From Paracoccaceae bacterium (GTDB lineage: Bacteria; Pseudomonadota; Alphaproteobacteria; Rhodobacterales; Rhodobacteraceae): a DNA stretch of 64,000 nt. The translations under genes were made by a program, and so were the position numbers. Positions 9,422-18,657 of the stretch are shown one piece after another; positions within the stretch are counted from its first letter, which is position 1, and every line of letters begins with the position of its first letter. Under the pieces are notes generated by a model. It did not search any database, had not been told where the DNA came from, and worked only from the letters and a program-made list of their open reading frames with translations. The stretch is taken from NCBI GenBank assembly GCA_902534325.1, contig CACAPQ010000001.1, forward strand, positions 1 to 64,000, in the 5' to 3' direction.

Positions 9422-10390
9422 ATGAATACTCTGTTAGGTAAAAAAATTCTAGTAACTGGTGGCTCTGGCTTTATTGGAAGCTTCGTGGTGTCTGAATTAT
9501 TGAAAGAAGATGTCGCGGAAGTGGTAATTTTTGATAATTTTTCACGTGGTAACATCGAATATATCGAGTCGCAAATTACAGATTCGAGGTGCTCTTTAGT
9601 GCAAGGTGACTTGCGCGAAATTGATGTTTTAAATGCAGCTATGAGTGAATGTGATTATGTAATTCATTTAGCGGCTATGTGGCTTCTTCATTGCAAAGAT
9701 TTTCCCAGGACAGCGTTTGATGTGAATATTCAAGGGACATTTAATGTTTTAGAAGCTTGTATTAAAAACAATGTTCAACGGTTAGTTTATTCCTCATCAG
9801 CGTCAGTTTACGGTGATGCCGTTAAGGTGCCCATGACTGAGGAACACCCTTTCAACAATCGAAACTTTTATGGAGCCTCTAAAATTGCCTGTGAAGCAAT
9901 GTGTCGCGCATTTTATGATCGATATGGCTTAAATTATGTTGGATTACGTTATATGAATGTATATGGTCCACATCAGGATCAAACTGCTGCATATACGGGC
10001 GTGGTTCCTATTATGTTGAATAAAATCGATAAAAATGAACCCCCTACTATAAATGGTGATGGAACTCAGGCTTATGATTTTATCTATGTTGAGGATGTGG
10101 CGCGTGCGAATGTACTCGCATTGAAATCTACATCAAGTGATGAATTTTATAATGTCGGCTCGGGTGTTCAAACCACGATATCAGATTTGTGCGAATTAAT
10201 ACTCAAACTCAAAAACTCCGACTTGAAGGTTACATACCGCCCCTACAGTAAAGATGATGCACGACGGTTGGTTCAAAATCGCATTGGTTGTCCTAAAAAG
10301 GCGTCTAGAGACCTCGATTTTAATTATGCCTATTCATTAGAAGATGGTCTTAAACGCCTAATTGAGTGGCGCCATAACAGTAAAGATTGA
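9422..10390 (+). CDS. NAD-dependent sugar epimerase/dehydratase (extended SDR, GalE-like)
   Basis: The 322 residues show the Rossmann motif GGSGFIG (13-19), acidic D38 for NAD, the SSSASVYGD strand and the catalytic Y150-x3-K154 (YGASK), then LRYMNVYGPHQ. This is the extended short-chain dehydrogenase family that acts on nucleotide sugars, either as 4-epimerase or 4,6-dehydratase. It overlaps or abuts the aminotransferase gene, which suggests it makes the keto sugar that the aminotransferase uses, or epimerises that product. The precise reaction cannot be read from sequence alone. The 170-base gap before it holds only a weak 31-codon TTG frame (9308-9403). Confidence 0.8.
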   Translation: MNTLLGKKILVTGGSGFIGSFVVSELLKEDVAEVVIFDNFSRGNIEYIESQITDSRCSLVQGDLREIDVLNAAMSECDYVIHLAAMWLLHCKDFPRTAFDVNIQGTFNVLEACIKNNVQRLVYSSSASVYGDAVKVPMTEEHPFNNRNFYGASKIACEAMCRAFYDRYGLNYVGLRYMNVYGPHQDQTAAYTGVVPIMLNKIDKNEPPTINGDGTQAYDFIYVEDVARANVLALKSTSSDEFYNVGSGVQTTISDLCELILKLKNSDLKVTYRPYSKDDARRLVQNRIGCPKKASRDLDFNYAYSLEDGLKRLIEWRHNSKD

Positions 10391-10398
10391 TATGTGAA

Positions 10399-11574
10399 AT
10401 GAAAATTAATGTTCCTATCGCTAAAATCAGCCTGCACGATTCTGAAATTCAAAGTGTTCTTGAACCGCTTAATAGTGGTTGGTTAGTGCAAGGCCCAAAA
10501 GTTGCCGAATTTGAAAAAAAATGGTCAAACTTTACTGACGCGAAATATTCTGTCGCAGTAACTTCGTGTACGACAGCCTTACATTTATCTCTTGCTGCAT
10601 TAGGTTTTCGATCAGGCGATGAAGCGATTGTACCAGCTTTCACCTGGATCTCTACTGCGAATGTTATAGAGCATTTTGCAGGTAAAGTTATTTTTTGTGA
10701 TATAGACCCGTCTACCTTCAATATTGATGTAAATCAAATAGAGAGTAAAATAACATCAAGAACAAGAGCTATTATTCCAGTGCATTTGTTTGGTCTATCG
10801 GCAGATATGAATCCTATAAATAAAATTGCGAAACAATATAACTTATGGGTGATTGAGGATGCAGCATGTGGCTTCGGCGCTCAATATTATGGCGATCATG
10901 TTGGTACGTTAGGAAATACTGGTTGCTTTAGCTTTCATCCTCGAAAAGCTATCACGACTGGTGAAGGTGGGATGATAACAACGTCAGATCCAGAGTTGGC
11001 TGAAAGAATTAAATGCCTAAGAGATCATGGTGCAGCAATGTCTGACTTACAGCGTCATTTGGGGGCTAAACCGTATTTACTCGCCGACCATCCGGAAGCG
11101 GGTTATAATCAACGCATGACTGACATTCAGGGTGCTTTGGGTTCAGCGCAAATGTCTAGAGCTCAAGAAATTATTGAAGAACGCCAAAAATTAGCACGAA
11201 TTTATGATCACGCCTTTGCGGATGTGGACTGGCTGAGAACACCCATATGTCCGGTTGGATTAAGCCATGGCTATCAGAGTTATGCATGCATGTATCAACC
11301 TGACACGGAAAACTCAGACGAACTTCGTGCAGTAAATGAAGCCAGAAATAAAGGTATGGAGAAACTCCAAAGCAATGGGATTTCCACTCGCCCTGCTACA
11401 CATGCAGTGCACATGCTTTCCTACTATCAAAAGAAGTATGACTTATCACCCGAGGATTTTCCATATGCTTTTGCGGCTAATGACTGCAGTATAAGTTTGC
11501 CTCTATTCAATGGTATGACAGAAATTGAGCAAGAGTACGTTATCGATAAAGTTCTTGGCAGTTTTGGTAAATAA
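10399..11574 (+). CDS. DegT/DnrJ/EryC1/StrS-family PLP sugar aminotransferase
   Basis: The 391-residue product carries VPAFTWISTANVI (78-90), the PLP Asp region VIEDAACGFG (151-160) and the Schiff-base Lys in SFHPRKAITTGEGG (K183). These enzymes transfer an amino group from glutamate to a keto nucleotide sugar. An in-frame TTG at 10387 would add four residues and overlap the epimerase gene by 4 bases, but ATG 10399 fits the family's usual start. It differs from the WbpE-type enzyme at 16674, so the locus probably makes two different amino sugars. Confidence 0.85.
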   Translation: MKINVPIAKISLHDSEIQSVLEPLNSGWLVQGPKVAEFEKKWSNFTDAKYSVAVTSCTTALHLSLAALGFRSGDEAIVPAFTWISTANVIEHFAGKVIFCDIDPSTFNIDVNQIESKITSRTRAIIPVHLFGLSADMNPINKIAKQYNLWVIEDAACGFGAQYYGDHVGTLGNTGCFSFHPRKAITTGEGGMITTSDPELAERIKCLRDHGAAMSDLQRHLGAKPYLLADHPEAGYNQRMTDIQGALGSAQMSRAQEIIEERQKLARIYDHAFADVDWLRTPICPVGLSHGYQSYACMYQPDTENSDELRAVNEARNKGMEKLQSNGISTRPATHAVHMLSYYQKKYDLSPEDFPYAFAANDCSISLPLFNGMTEIEQEYVIDKVLGSFGK

Positions 11575-11676
11575 ATTTGGTTTTAATATGACGAGTAGTG
11601 CCGGGTATGTGATTTTCCCGCGCTTCGTAACTCAATACATTTGTATTTTTAATTTGTAATAATTCTGGAAAAAATA

Positions 11677-12651
11677 ATGGATATACGTTCAAAGTTAAAA
11701 GGCTTGTTTTTGGAAGAATTTTTTGAGGACCGAGGTGTGTTTATTATTTCCGATGCTTCAACGCATGAGAAACAGTCACAAACTAATGATATTTTTAGTG
11801 ATAAATGGACAAAATACAGCAAAGAAGATTGGGAAAACCAGGAGCGACTTTTCGAATTTCAGAGGCAATGGTATCTCAAATTATATGACTTTTCGAGTGA
11901 AATTGAACTCAAAAATTATTTGGAACAGCAAAGTGTTGTGATCGACGCTGGTTGTGGCCTTGGGTATAAATCGAAATGGTTTGCGGATCTTAGCCCAAAA
12001 ACTTTGGTTATTGGTATGGACTATTCTGATGCAGCATTTGTTGCTGCTGAAAAATATAGGCACACCTCTAACCTTACCTTTGTTTACGGTGATATAGCTG
12101 ATACAAAAATAAAAGACGACGCTATTTCTTTTATCAGTTGTGATCAAGTAATACATCACACTGAGGATCCTCAAAAAACAATGGTAGAGTTAGCAAGAAT
12201 ACTCCAAAAAGGAAAAGAGTTAGCAGTTTACGTATATGCCAAAAAGGCTCTACCTAGAGAATTATTAGACGAACATTTTCGAGAGTTTACTAAAGATATT
12301 TCGAAAAAAGATATGTGGGAAATGAGTGAGCAGCTGACTGAGCTAGGGAAAAGGTTAAGTGAATTAGATGTGTCGATAAATGTTCCAAGCATTCCATTGC
12401 TTGGTATTTCGGGGGGTGAGATGGACATTCAACGCTTTATTTATTGGAATTTTCTGAAATGTTTTTGGAATGAAGAGCTTGGAATGGAAACTTCTATTTC
12501 TACGAATTTTGATTGGTTCGCACCATCTAATGCGCAGCGTTACTCTAATGAAGAATTTATTGAAATGGTTAGAAATGCTGGTTTGATGGAAAGAGATTTT
12601 CACTCGGAAGAAGCTTGTCATAGTGGCAGATTTTCAAAGAGACTTTCCTAA
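11677..12651 (+). CDS. Class I SAM-dependent methyltransferase coupled to an AsnB gene
   Basis: The 324 residues have motif I VIDAGCGLGYKSKW at about 88-101, GMDYSDAAFVAA after strand 2, and DQVIHHTEDP, a methyltransferase-11 post-motif. The tail has NFDWFAP then RYSNEEFIEMVRNAGL, a layout I associate with methyltransferases encoded beside AsnB in glycan loci. The stop at 12651 is one base from the asnB ATG. The second AsnB gene (25070) also directly follows a methyltransferase gene. Methylation of the amidated or carboxylated sugar is inferred. The fold is certain. Confidence 0.78.
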   Translation: MDIRSKLKGLFLEEFFEDRGVFIISDASTHEKQSQTNDIFSDKWTKYSKEDWENQERLFEFQRQWYLKLYDFSSEIELKNYLEQQSVVIDAGCGLGYKSKWFADLSPKTLVIGMDYSDAAFVAAEKYRHTSNLTFVYGDIADTKIKDDAISFISCDQVIHHTEDPQKTMVELARILQKGKELAVYVYAKKALPRELLDEHFREFTKDISKKDMWEMSEQLTELGKRLSELDVSINVPSIPLLGISGGEMDIQRFIYWNFLKCFWNEELGMETSISTNFDWFAPSNAQRYSNEEFIEMVRNAGLMERDFHSEEACHSGRFSKRLS

Positions 12652-12652
12652 T

Positions 12653-14530
12653 ATGTGTGGAATAACAGGGCTCATAAATATTAATAATGAACCAGTCTCG
12701 CCAGTGGTACTCAAAAAAATGACAGATACCATTTCTCATCGAGGACCTGATGGTGAGGGGCATTGGGTCGAGGATAATGTAGGTATTGGCCACCGTAGGT
12801 TGGCTATAATTGATTTATCATCTGCGGGCCACCAGCCCATGATTAACGCAGGCAATCGGTATTTGCTCAGCTATAATGGCGAGGTCTATAATTTCCGAGA
12901 GCTGCGCAGTGAGTTGGAGTCTAAGGGGTATTCTTTTCGATCTAAAACGGATAGTGAAGTTGTATTAAATGCATTGGTAGAATGGGGCAATGAAGCGCTA
13001 AATAAATTTAATGGCATGTTTGCCTTAGCGTTGTGGGATCGAGTTGAACGTACTTTACTTCTTGCGCGTGATCGTTATGGTATAAAGCCACTTTATATTG
13101 GCTACCAAGGTAACACCTTCGCCTTTGGTTCGGAGCAAAAGGCAATATTGGCCATTCCGGGTTTCCAGCGTAATATAGATAAGCAGGCTCTCTTGGAATA
13201 TTTTACTTTCCAGAATTTATTTACTGACCGTACTTTACTAAATGACATTCAGCTTCTTAAAGCTGGACATTACGCTACTCTTGACCTCAAACGCTCAAAT
13301 CCAGAACTCCATTGTACTCAATATTGGGATTACAATTTTTGTGAACCAAAAAAGCGTGTAAGTTATGAAGAATATCGTGAAGAACTTGATCGTCTCTTTA
13401 CGCAAGCAGTCAATCGGCAATTGGTGACGGATGTTGAACTTGGAAGCTACTTAAGTGGTGGTATAGATTCAGGCGCAATATCTGCTATTGCCTCAAAATC
13501 ATTTCCTTATCTTAAAACTTTTACATGTGGATTTGATCTGAGTTCTGCATCTGGTATGGAATTGGCTTTTGACGAACGTGTCAAGGCCGAAGCTATGTCA
13601 TATCACTTCAAGACCGAACACTATGAAATGGTTCTAAAAGCGGGCGATATGGAGCGAGTTTTACCTAAACTGGCTTGGCATATGGAAGAACCCCGGGTGG
13701 GTCAGAGCTATCCCAATTACTACGTCGCTAAACTCGCTAGCAAATTTGTCAAAGTCGTTTTGAGTGGCACCGGTGGTGATGAGATTTTTGCTGGATACCC
13801 TTGGCGTTATTATAAAATAGCCGTCAGTGACAATTTTGAAGGCTATATAGATAGTTACTATCAGTATTGGCAGCGCCTGATAAGTAATCGCGATCTTAAA
13901 AAGGTTTTTACACCGATCTGGAATGATGTGTCACATATCTCAACACGGGATATTTTTAGGGACGTTTTTCTTAAAGATATAGATGAAATTCAAACACCAG
14001 AGGACTACATTAATCACTCTTTATATTTCGAAGCCAAAACTTTCATGCACGGTTTGCTAGTGGTTGAAGACAAGCTAAGTATGGCCCACAGCCTTGAAAG
14101 TCGTGTGCCATTTCTAGACAACGATTTAGTTGACTTTGCTATGTCTTGTCCGGTTAGCCTAAAATTAAATAATTTAGCTGATGTGGTGCGTATTAATGAA
14201 AACCAACTAGGCTCCAAACAAACCAAAAAGAGCCGCGATGGAAAACAGATTCTTCGAGACGCGATGAAACATTATCTTCCCGAAAATATATCGCAGGCGG
14301 AAAAACAGGGTTTTTCTGCTCCGGATGCTAGTTGGTTTAAAGGAGAAAGCATTGAATTTGTTAAACGAACATTAATGAATAATGATGCTAATATCTACGA
14401 ATTTATGGATAAAGCCGCAGTAGAGGTTTTGTTAAATGAGCACTTAAATGGCAAACAGAACAAAAGATTACTTATCTGGTCGCTATTAAACTTTGAGCAA
14501 TACCTTGAGGAAACTATTAATGTTTATTAG
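12653..14530 (+). CDS. AsnB-type glutamine-hydrolysing amidotransferase (copy 1)
   Basis: Translation starts at ATG 12653 so that Cys2 (MCGITG) becomes the nucleophile of the class II glutaminase. A longer in-frame start at 12623 would bury that Cys and is rejected. The 625 residues contain SHRGPDGEGHW (28-38), SYNGEVYN (73-80) and the ATP-pyrophosphatase loop SGGIDS (268-273). It is asparagine-synthase-like. In surface-polysaccharide loci such proteins (WbpS, WbmI) amidate the carboxyl of uronic acids. With wlbA, wbpD and wbpE here, a uronamide is a plausible product, though plain asparagine synthesis is possible. Confidence 0.87.
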   Translation: MCGITGLININNEPVSPVVLKKMTDTISHRGPDGEGHWVEDNVGIGHRRLAIIDLSSAGHQPMINAGNRYLLSYNGEVYNFRELRSELESKGYSFRSKTDSEVVLNALVEWGNEALNKFNGMFALALWDRVERTLLLARDRYGIKPLYIGYQGNTFAFGSEQKAILAIPGFQRNIDKQALLEYFTFQNLFTDRTLLNDIQLLKAGHYATLDLKRSNPELHCTQYWDYNFCEPKKRVSYEEYREELDRLFTQAVNRQLVTDVELGSYLSGGIDSGAISAIASKSFPYLKTFTCGFDLSSASGMELAFDERVKAEAMSYHFKTEHYEMVLKAGDMERVLPKLAWHMEEPRVGQSYPNYYVAKLASKFVKVVLSGTGGDEIFAGYPWRYYKIAVSDNFEGYIDSYYQYWQRLISNRDLKKVFTPIWNDVSHISTRDIFRDVFLKDIDEIQTPEDYINHSLYFEAKTFMHGLLVVEDKLSMAHSLESRVPFLDNDLVDFAMSCPVSLKLNNLADVVRINENQLGSKQTKKSRDGKQILRDAMKHYLPENISQAEKQGFSAPDASWFKGESIEFVKRTLMNNDANIYEFMDKAAVEVLLNEHLNGKQNKRLLIWSLLNFEQYLEETINVY

Positions 14531-14533
14531 CTC

Positions 14534-14583
14534 AACTATTCATGTGATTACACACTATAACTATTCATGTGATTACACACTAT
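14534..14583 (+). repeat. Two perfect 25-bp tandem repeats
   Basis: Unit 14534-14558 starts aactattcatg and ends cacactat. It is repeated exactly at 14559-14583, beginning 4 bases after the asnB stop codon. Each unit contains the inverted element tgtgattacaca. This could be slippage or duplication, or a doubled protein-binding site. Confidence 0.9.
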
Positions 14584-14597
14584 AAAGTACCAAGTAG

Positions 14598-14852
14598 TCG
14601 TGTTTTTATATCTTTTGGAACTTAAATAGGGAAGCTTTGCTAGATGACCTCGTTTACATTGCTCAAAATGGGAAAATTGGCATAATTAGCTTTGTTGTTG
14701 CCCAAGCTTCAATTTTCAGTTGCGTAGTGATTGGGTGTCATTGTTGGAGTAACCCTTATGCATTAATCAGTGATAGTATCGCTATGGTTGATAATCCCAT
14801 TGTAGGTGTAGCAGGCAATTATACTGGAGTATTTGGTGGAAAACAGACATGA
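14598..14852 (+). pseudogene. Fragment of a hexapeptide-repeat acyltransferase
   Basis: After a stop at 14595-14597 the frame is open to TGA 14850-14852, with TTG 14637 as the only plausible start (71 codons). The translation shows hexapeptide spacing (IGIISF, VVAQAS, IFSCVV, IGCHCW, SNPYAL, ISDSIA), as in left-handed beta-helix acetyltransferases. It has too few coils and no catalytic His that I can assign. It is probably a remnant of a NeuD/WbpD-like gene. It is weakly supported because periodicity alone is the evidence. Confidence 0.4.
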
Positions 14853-14959
14853 AAAGCATTAGTTACCTTATTAGGGATTTTTACTGGGATGGAAAATCTT
14901 CATGGGAAAAATATGCAATTGAAGTCGATAAGGCCTTCATCAACTCTTACTATGGGTAA
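14849..14959 (+). CDS. 36-residue ORF overlapping the acyltransferase fragment
   Basis: ATG 14849 overlaps the preceding stop by 4 bases (ATGA). The product, starting MKSISYLIRDFYWDGKSSW, has a protein-like mix of residues but no family I recognise. It may be the tail of another decayed gene. Confidence 0.25.
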   Translation: MKSISYLIRDFYWDGKSSWEKYAIEVDKAFINSYYG

Positions 14960-15045
14960 AGCTAGGTGGGATGCATGATATTAACAGCCTAATTTAATTT
15001 CAATTTTTAACAAAAAAAAATAAATATTTATGATGGATAATTGAT

Positions 15046-16302
15046 TTGAGCATAAGTCAGCAGAGAAACATGATGGTTTTTGATACAGCTTACACCTACG
15101 ACGTAATGCATAAACTTAATATGTCATTATTTGTAACGGTTCGGGATGTTGAAGGTTATTTTGATAACGTCTGGACTGTTCATGCCGTAGCCAGTCTTTA
15201 TTGCCCAGCATCTTCTGGATTAAGATATGGGCGGCCAATAGTTAGAAAAGTTAACCAACGGCATACCCATATAGAGGGAAAAATTGGACGATTTGAAAAT
15301 CTGGCATGGTTCCCGATGCTTAATTTTCTTTTTGCTCAAGCAGACTTGATTTGGTTTTTAATGAAGTTGATAAAACAAAACCGTATATCAATAATTCGGG
15401 CAGAAGATCCTTATTTTAATGGAATTTTGGGAATGATAGTTTCTCGTTTGAACAGGTTACCCATAGTAATAGGGGTCTGGAGTAATCCTGAAAAAATTCG
15501 AAAAGATACGAAAAAAACCTTAAGTCCCCGTTTGAAATGGATATGGTTGGAGAGATTAGTGGAGCGATTTATGTTGCGACGGGCCCATAGGGCCTTAGCT
15601 GGCAATCTAAATAACAGAGATTTTATTCTGAGTCACGGAGTGCAGAAAGATCGCACGGAGGTCATTCGAATAGGGACAGCTATTAATACCACCCATTTTA
15701 GTTTGCCAAGTAAGCGTAAATGTGGTCTTGCGGACCTTGAATCGGTCGGTGTGACCGACCAACAGGTGCTTTTGTGTATTTCTCGGTTAGAAGATTTGAA
15801 GCTGGCTGATCATATGATCAGAGCGGTAGCTTGTCTTAAAGGTAGGGGTTTAAACGTTAAGGCACTTTATGCTGGAGACGGATCGTTAAGAGAAATGTAT
15901 TCAAAACTGGCCGAAGAATTAGGCGTAGCAGATCAAGTCGTCTTTTGTGGCGATCGGGATCAGGACTGGCTTCACCGTGTAATTCCATGCGTTTCAGTTG
16001 TCGTTTCTCCATGCACTGGCAGAGCATTAACCGAAGCGGCACTTGGTGGAGCGCCAATAGTAGCTTATGATACAGAATGGCAAAGCGAAATTATTGAACA
16101 AGGAATAACGGGGGAATTGGTTCCATTTTTAGATTACTCGCGCATGGCAGATTCTATAGAGAAAATTTTAAAAGATAATGAGTACGCAAATAAGATTGGA
16201 TTTAATGTAAGAGAACGGGCTTTGGATATGATGGATCCAAAAAAAATTAATGCAGTATTAATTAATCTCTATAACGAGTTGTTGGTGCCTTTAGATAGTT
16301 AA
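15046..16302 (+). CDS. Family 4 (GT-B) glycosyltransferase
   Basis: The 418-residue protein has the two-Rossmann GT-B layout. Its C-terminal domain begins near LLCISRLEDLKLADHMIRA (about 243-261) and has the acceptor-side motif SPCTGRALTEAALGGAPIVAYD (about 324-345), with the conserved Glu in TEAALGG. It adds a sugar from a nucleotide donor to the lipid-linked chain. The assigned start is TTG 15046. ATG 15070 or 15073 is also possible, as there is no clear ribosome site. The N-terminal 60 residues are less typical of the family. Confidence 0.8.
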   Translation: MSISQQRNMMVFDTAYTYDVMHKLNMSLFVTVRDVEGYFDNVWTVHAVASLYCPASSGLRYGRPIVRKVNQRHTHIEGKIGRFENLAWFPMLNFLFAQADLIWFLMKLIKQNRISIIRAEDPYFNGILGMIVSRLNRLPIVIGVWSNPEKIRKDTKKTLSPRLKWIWLERLVERFMLRRAHRALAGNLNNRDFILSHGVQKDRTEVIRIGTAINTTHFSLPSKRKCGLADLESVGVTDQQVLLCISRLEDLKLADHMIRAVACLKGRGLNVKALYAGDGSLREMYSKLAEELGVADQVVFCGDRDQDWLHRVIPCVSVVVSPCTGRALTEAALGGAPIVAYDTEWQSEIIEQGITGELVPFLDYSRMADSIEKILKDNEYANKIGFNVRERALDMMDPKKINAVLINLYNELLVPLDS

Positions 16303-16673
16303 TTATCGAAACTAATAAGAATAAAGCCAAATAGCCAAAATAGAATTTTCTACTATTTAAGCGTCTGTGCTTTATCCACCAGTTATATTTAGGTGGTGAT
16401 TTTCGGTGTTTCGGACGAAAAACGTGGGTTCATTTTCAAATTCAAAAGGCCCACAAGAGTTTGCAGATTTGAGTTACGGCCATTTTAATTTTCTAAGAAT
16501 TTTTGGTGATAAATTTCTGCTCGACCAATCATATGTCTTATTATACTGCAATATCTACAAAAATGTGTTTTCCTATCATAATATAGCCAAAACCTAAACG
16601 GTTACAGGCGCAACCACTAATATAGATGTGTCTTGAAACTTAACTCAATTTTAAAATACTTTAGGAATTTTTA
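16303..16673 (+). other. 370-base gap without a convincing gene
   Basis: A GTG-started frame at 16406-16597 (63 codons) has low-complexity, aromatic-rich composition, no ribosome site and no recognisable motif, so I do not call it. No hairpin followed by T-run was found. It may be decayed sequence like the other gaps in this locus. Confidence 0.4.
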
Positions 16674-17846
16674 ATGCTGCCATTTATAGACTTACAGACC
16701 CAGTTTAAGCGAATTCAATTTGAACTGGAAGAGCGTGTAATCAAGGCGTTACGCAGTGGGCAATATATTCTTGGTCCAGAAGTAACGGAGTTGGAAAATA
16801 GGCTAGCAGAATTTGCTAAGGTAAAACACGCGGTAACCTGCTCATCTGGCACAGACGCACTACTGATTGCCTTGATGGCGAAAGGTGTGGGGCCAGGTGA
16901 TGCAATATTTACTACTCCATTCACATATTTTGCTACAGCAGAAGTGATCGCATTACTTGGTGCAACACCAATTTTTGTCGATATTGATATTGGCACTTTT
17001 AACATAGATCCTTTAGCGCTTAAATCTGCAATTTTAGCATTAAATAATTGTGATGTTTCAAACAACTCTCTGCCAAATCGGTCTTTAAAGAAATTGCGTG
17101 GTTTAAACCCAAAGGGTATCATTACAGTTGATTTATTTGGCTTGCCGGCCGACTATGATCGTATAAATGCTATTGCGGACCAGCATGGTCTTTTTGTTTT
17201 GGAAGATGCAGCCCAAGGCTTTGGCGGTGAAGTTAACGGCCGTTGCGCAGGTACACTGGCTGAAGTGGGTTGCACCTCATTTTTTCCAGCTAAGCCGCTT
17301 GGCTGCTATGGCGATGGTGGAGCATTGTTTACAAATGATGACGATTTGGCTTCCCTTTTTCGTTCCATTCGAGTTCACGGACGAGGTGTTGATAAATATG
17401 AAAATGTTCGCCTTGGTGTAACTGGTCGCTTGGACGAGTTACAGGCAGCAGTTCTTATACCAAAACTGAGTATTTTTCCTGATGAACTGAAGTCACGACA
17501 ACGAGTTGCTGCAACTTATCAGAAGCTAATTTCTTCATCAAACCTTGATGTCATCACTCCGAAAGTACCTGATGGCCTCCTTAGTTCTTGGGCTCAATAT
17601 TCACTTCTGGCATCAGATCAAGTTGAACGTCAGAAGATCCTAAGCAAACTTAAAAAGGCTGGGGTTCCTACAATGATTTACTACTCAAAACCTCTACATT
17701 TACAAAAAGCCTTATCTTATTTGGGATATGAGTCAGGTGATTTTCCATTTAGTGAGCAAGTCAGTGAGAGGATTTTTAGTATTCCTATGCACCCATATTT
17801 AGATGAAAATGTAATTTCTGTTATCGTTGAAGCTATGGTACATTAA
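16674..17846 (+). CDS. wbpE: WbpE/WlbC-type UDP-keto-uronate 3-aminotransferase
   Basis: The 390 residues match the WbpE pattern: FIDLQTQFKRI at the start, GQYILGPEVTELE (29-41), SSGTDALLIALMAKGVGPGD (57-76), VLEDAAQGFGGE (175-186) and the PLP Lys207 in FFPAKPLGCYGDGGA. It converts UDP-2-acetamido-3-keto uronate, the WlbA product, to the 3-amino sugar, completing the set with wlbA and wbpD though encoded 8 kb away. Residues 122-145 (NNCDVSNNSLPNRSLKKLRG) appear to be an extra loop compared with the usual enzyme, placing the Lys about 20 residues later than expected. Confidence 0.88.
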   Translation: MLPFIDLQTQFKRIQFELEERVIKALRSGQYILGPEVTELENRLAEFAKVKHAVTCSSGTDALLIALMAKGVGPGDAIFTTPFTYFATAEVIALLGATPIFVDIDIGTFNIDPLALKSAILALNNCDVSNNSLPNRSLKKLRGLNPKGIITVDLFGLPADYDRINAIADQHGLFVLEDAAQGFGGEVNGRCAGTLAEVGCTSFFPAKPLGCYGDGGALFTNDDDLASLFRSIRVHGRGVDKYENVRLGVTGRLDELQAAVLIPKLSIFPDELKSRQRVAATYQKLISSSNLDVITPKVPDGLLSSWAQYSLLASDQVERQKILSKLKKAGVPTMIYYSKPLHLQKALSYLGYESGDFPFSEQVSERIFSIPMHPYLDENVISVIVEAMVH

Positions 17847-17950
17847 AAGGATAAATTAGTATGGAAAATTTCTTGCTACTTAAAGTGATTGTGTAATTCG
17901 ATGCTCATATTGGAATAATAGTAATCAAACAACTGATATATGGAGAGAAT

Positions 17951-18445
17951 ATGACTTCCGAAGATCAAATAATAGATATTTTGAAACATTTGCGTCAAAC
18001 GGTGAAGGATCGATTTGATCGACATATATCAATACAAGATTTATTGTCAGATAGATGGGAAACAGCAAGTTTTTATGGCTTTGGTGAAGGTACATCGTGT
18101 TACAACAATGTTCTAATACTTGGTGATGTTAAAGTTGGTGAAAACACATGGATTGGACCAAATGTGATTTTGGATGGGTCTGGTGGTTTAGAAATTGGAG
18201 ATTACGTAAGTATTTCGGCCGGAGTTCAAATTTACTCTCATCATACCGTTGATTGGAGTACATCACTAGGTTCCGAACCAGTTAATAGGCAGCCCACGAA
18301 AATAGGTAATGGTGTATATTTGGGTCCTAATAGCGTTATTCAACTGGGGACCTCTATAGGTGATAAAGCGGTTATTGGCGCAATGAGTTTTGTGAATAAA
18401 GATATACCAAATGAAGGTAAATGGTATGGCAATTCATTGTGTTGA
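17951..18445 (+). CDS. Hexapeptide-repeat acyltransferase (LacA/WbbJ-like)
   Basis: The 164-residue protein has a short helical N-terminus, then a left-handed beta-helix: LGDVKVGENTWIGPNVILDG, LEIGDYVSISAGVQIYSHH (catalytic His region), TKIGNGVYLGPNSVIQLG. It ends with the typical GNSLC tail. It resembles sugar O-acetyltransferases that decorate surface glycans. A good intrinsic terminator follows the stop, so it ends a transcript. Confidence 0.8.
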   Translation: MTSEDQIIDILKHLRQTVKDRFDRHISIQDLLSDRWETASFYGFGEGTSCYNNVLILGDVKVGENTWIGPNVILDGSGGLEIGDYVSISAGVQIYSHHTVDWSTSLGSEPVNRQPTKIGNGVYLGPNSVIQLGTSIGDKAVIGAMSFVNKDIPNEGKWYGNSLC

Positions 18446-18446
18446 A

Positions 18447-18474
18447 GCGGTTGAAAACCTCTCAATCGCCTTTT
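18447..18474 (+). terminator. Intrinsic terminator after the acyltransferase gene
   Basis: gcggttga (447-454 of this kb) pairs with tcaatcgc (462-469) to give an 8-bp stem with one G-T pair. The loop is 7 bases and is followed by cTTTT. The stem starts 2 bases after the stop codon. Confidence 0.65.
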
Positions 18475-18657
18475 ACCATCATCACTGATCATATTGAGTG
18501 AGGATAAATTTTTAAATTAATTTTAAGTATGTCGATAATCTTATGTTTGTAACATTGCTACTTCAAATACCTTTAAGTATTAGCTTTTGCATTTTAGATT
18601 ATCCTTTAAAGATTCGATTAATTTTTAGAGACAAAAATTGGTATTTTATGAGGTGGG

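Larger units (their letters stand above)
14531..15045 (+). other. 515-base gap: tandem repeat plus acyltransferase debris
   Basis: The gap holds two perfect 25-bp tandem repeats just after the asnB stop, then an acetyltransferase-like fragment and a coupled 36-codon ORF. From about 14960 to 15045 it is AT-rich with nothing recognisable. No terminator hairpin was seen after asnB. Confidence 0.5.

Noticed and set aside
12623-12652. Longer asnB start at 12623
   Set aside because: It would bury the catalytic Cys2 of the glutaminase and overlap the methyltransferase gene.
16406-16597. 63-codon GTG frame in the gap before wbpE
   Set aside because: No ribosome site, aromatic-rich low-complexity product and no motif; likely a chance frame in AT-rich DNA.
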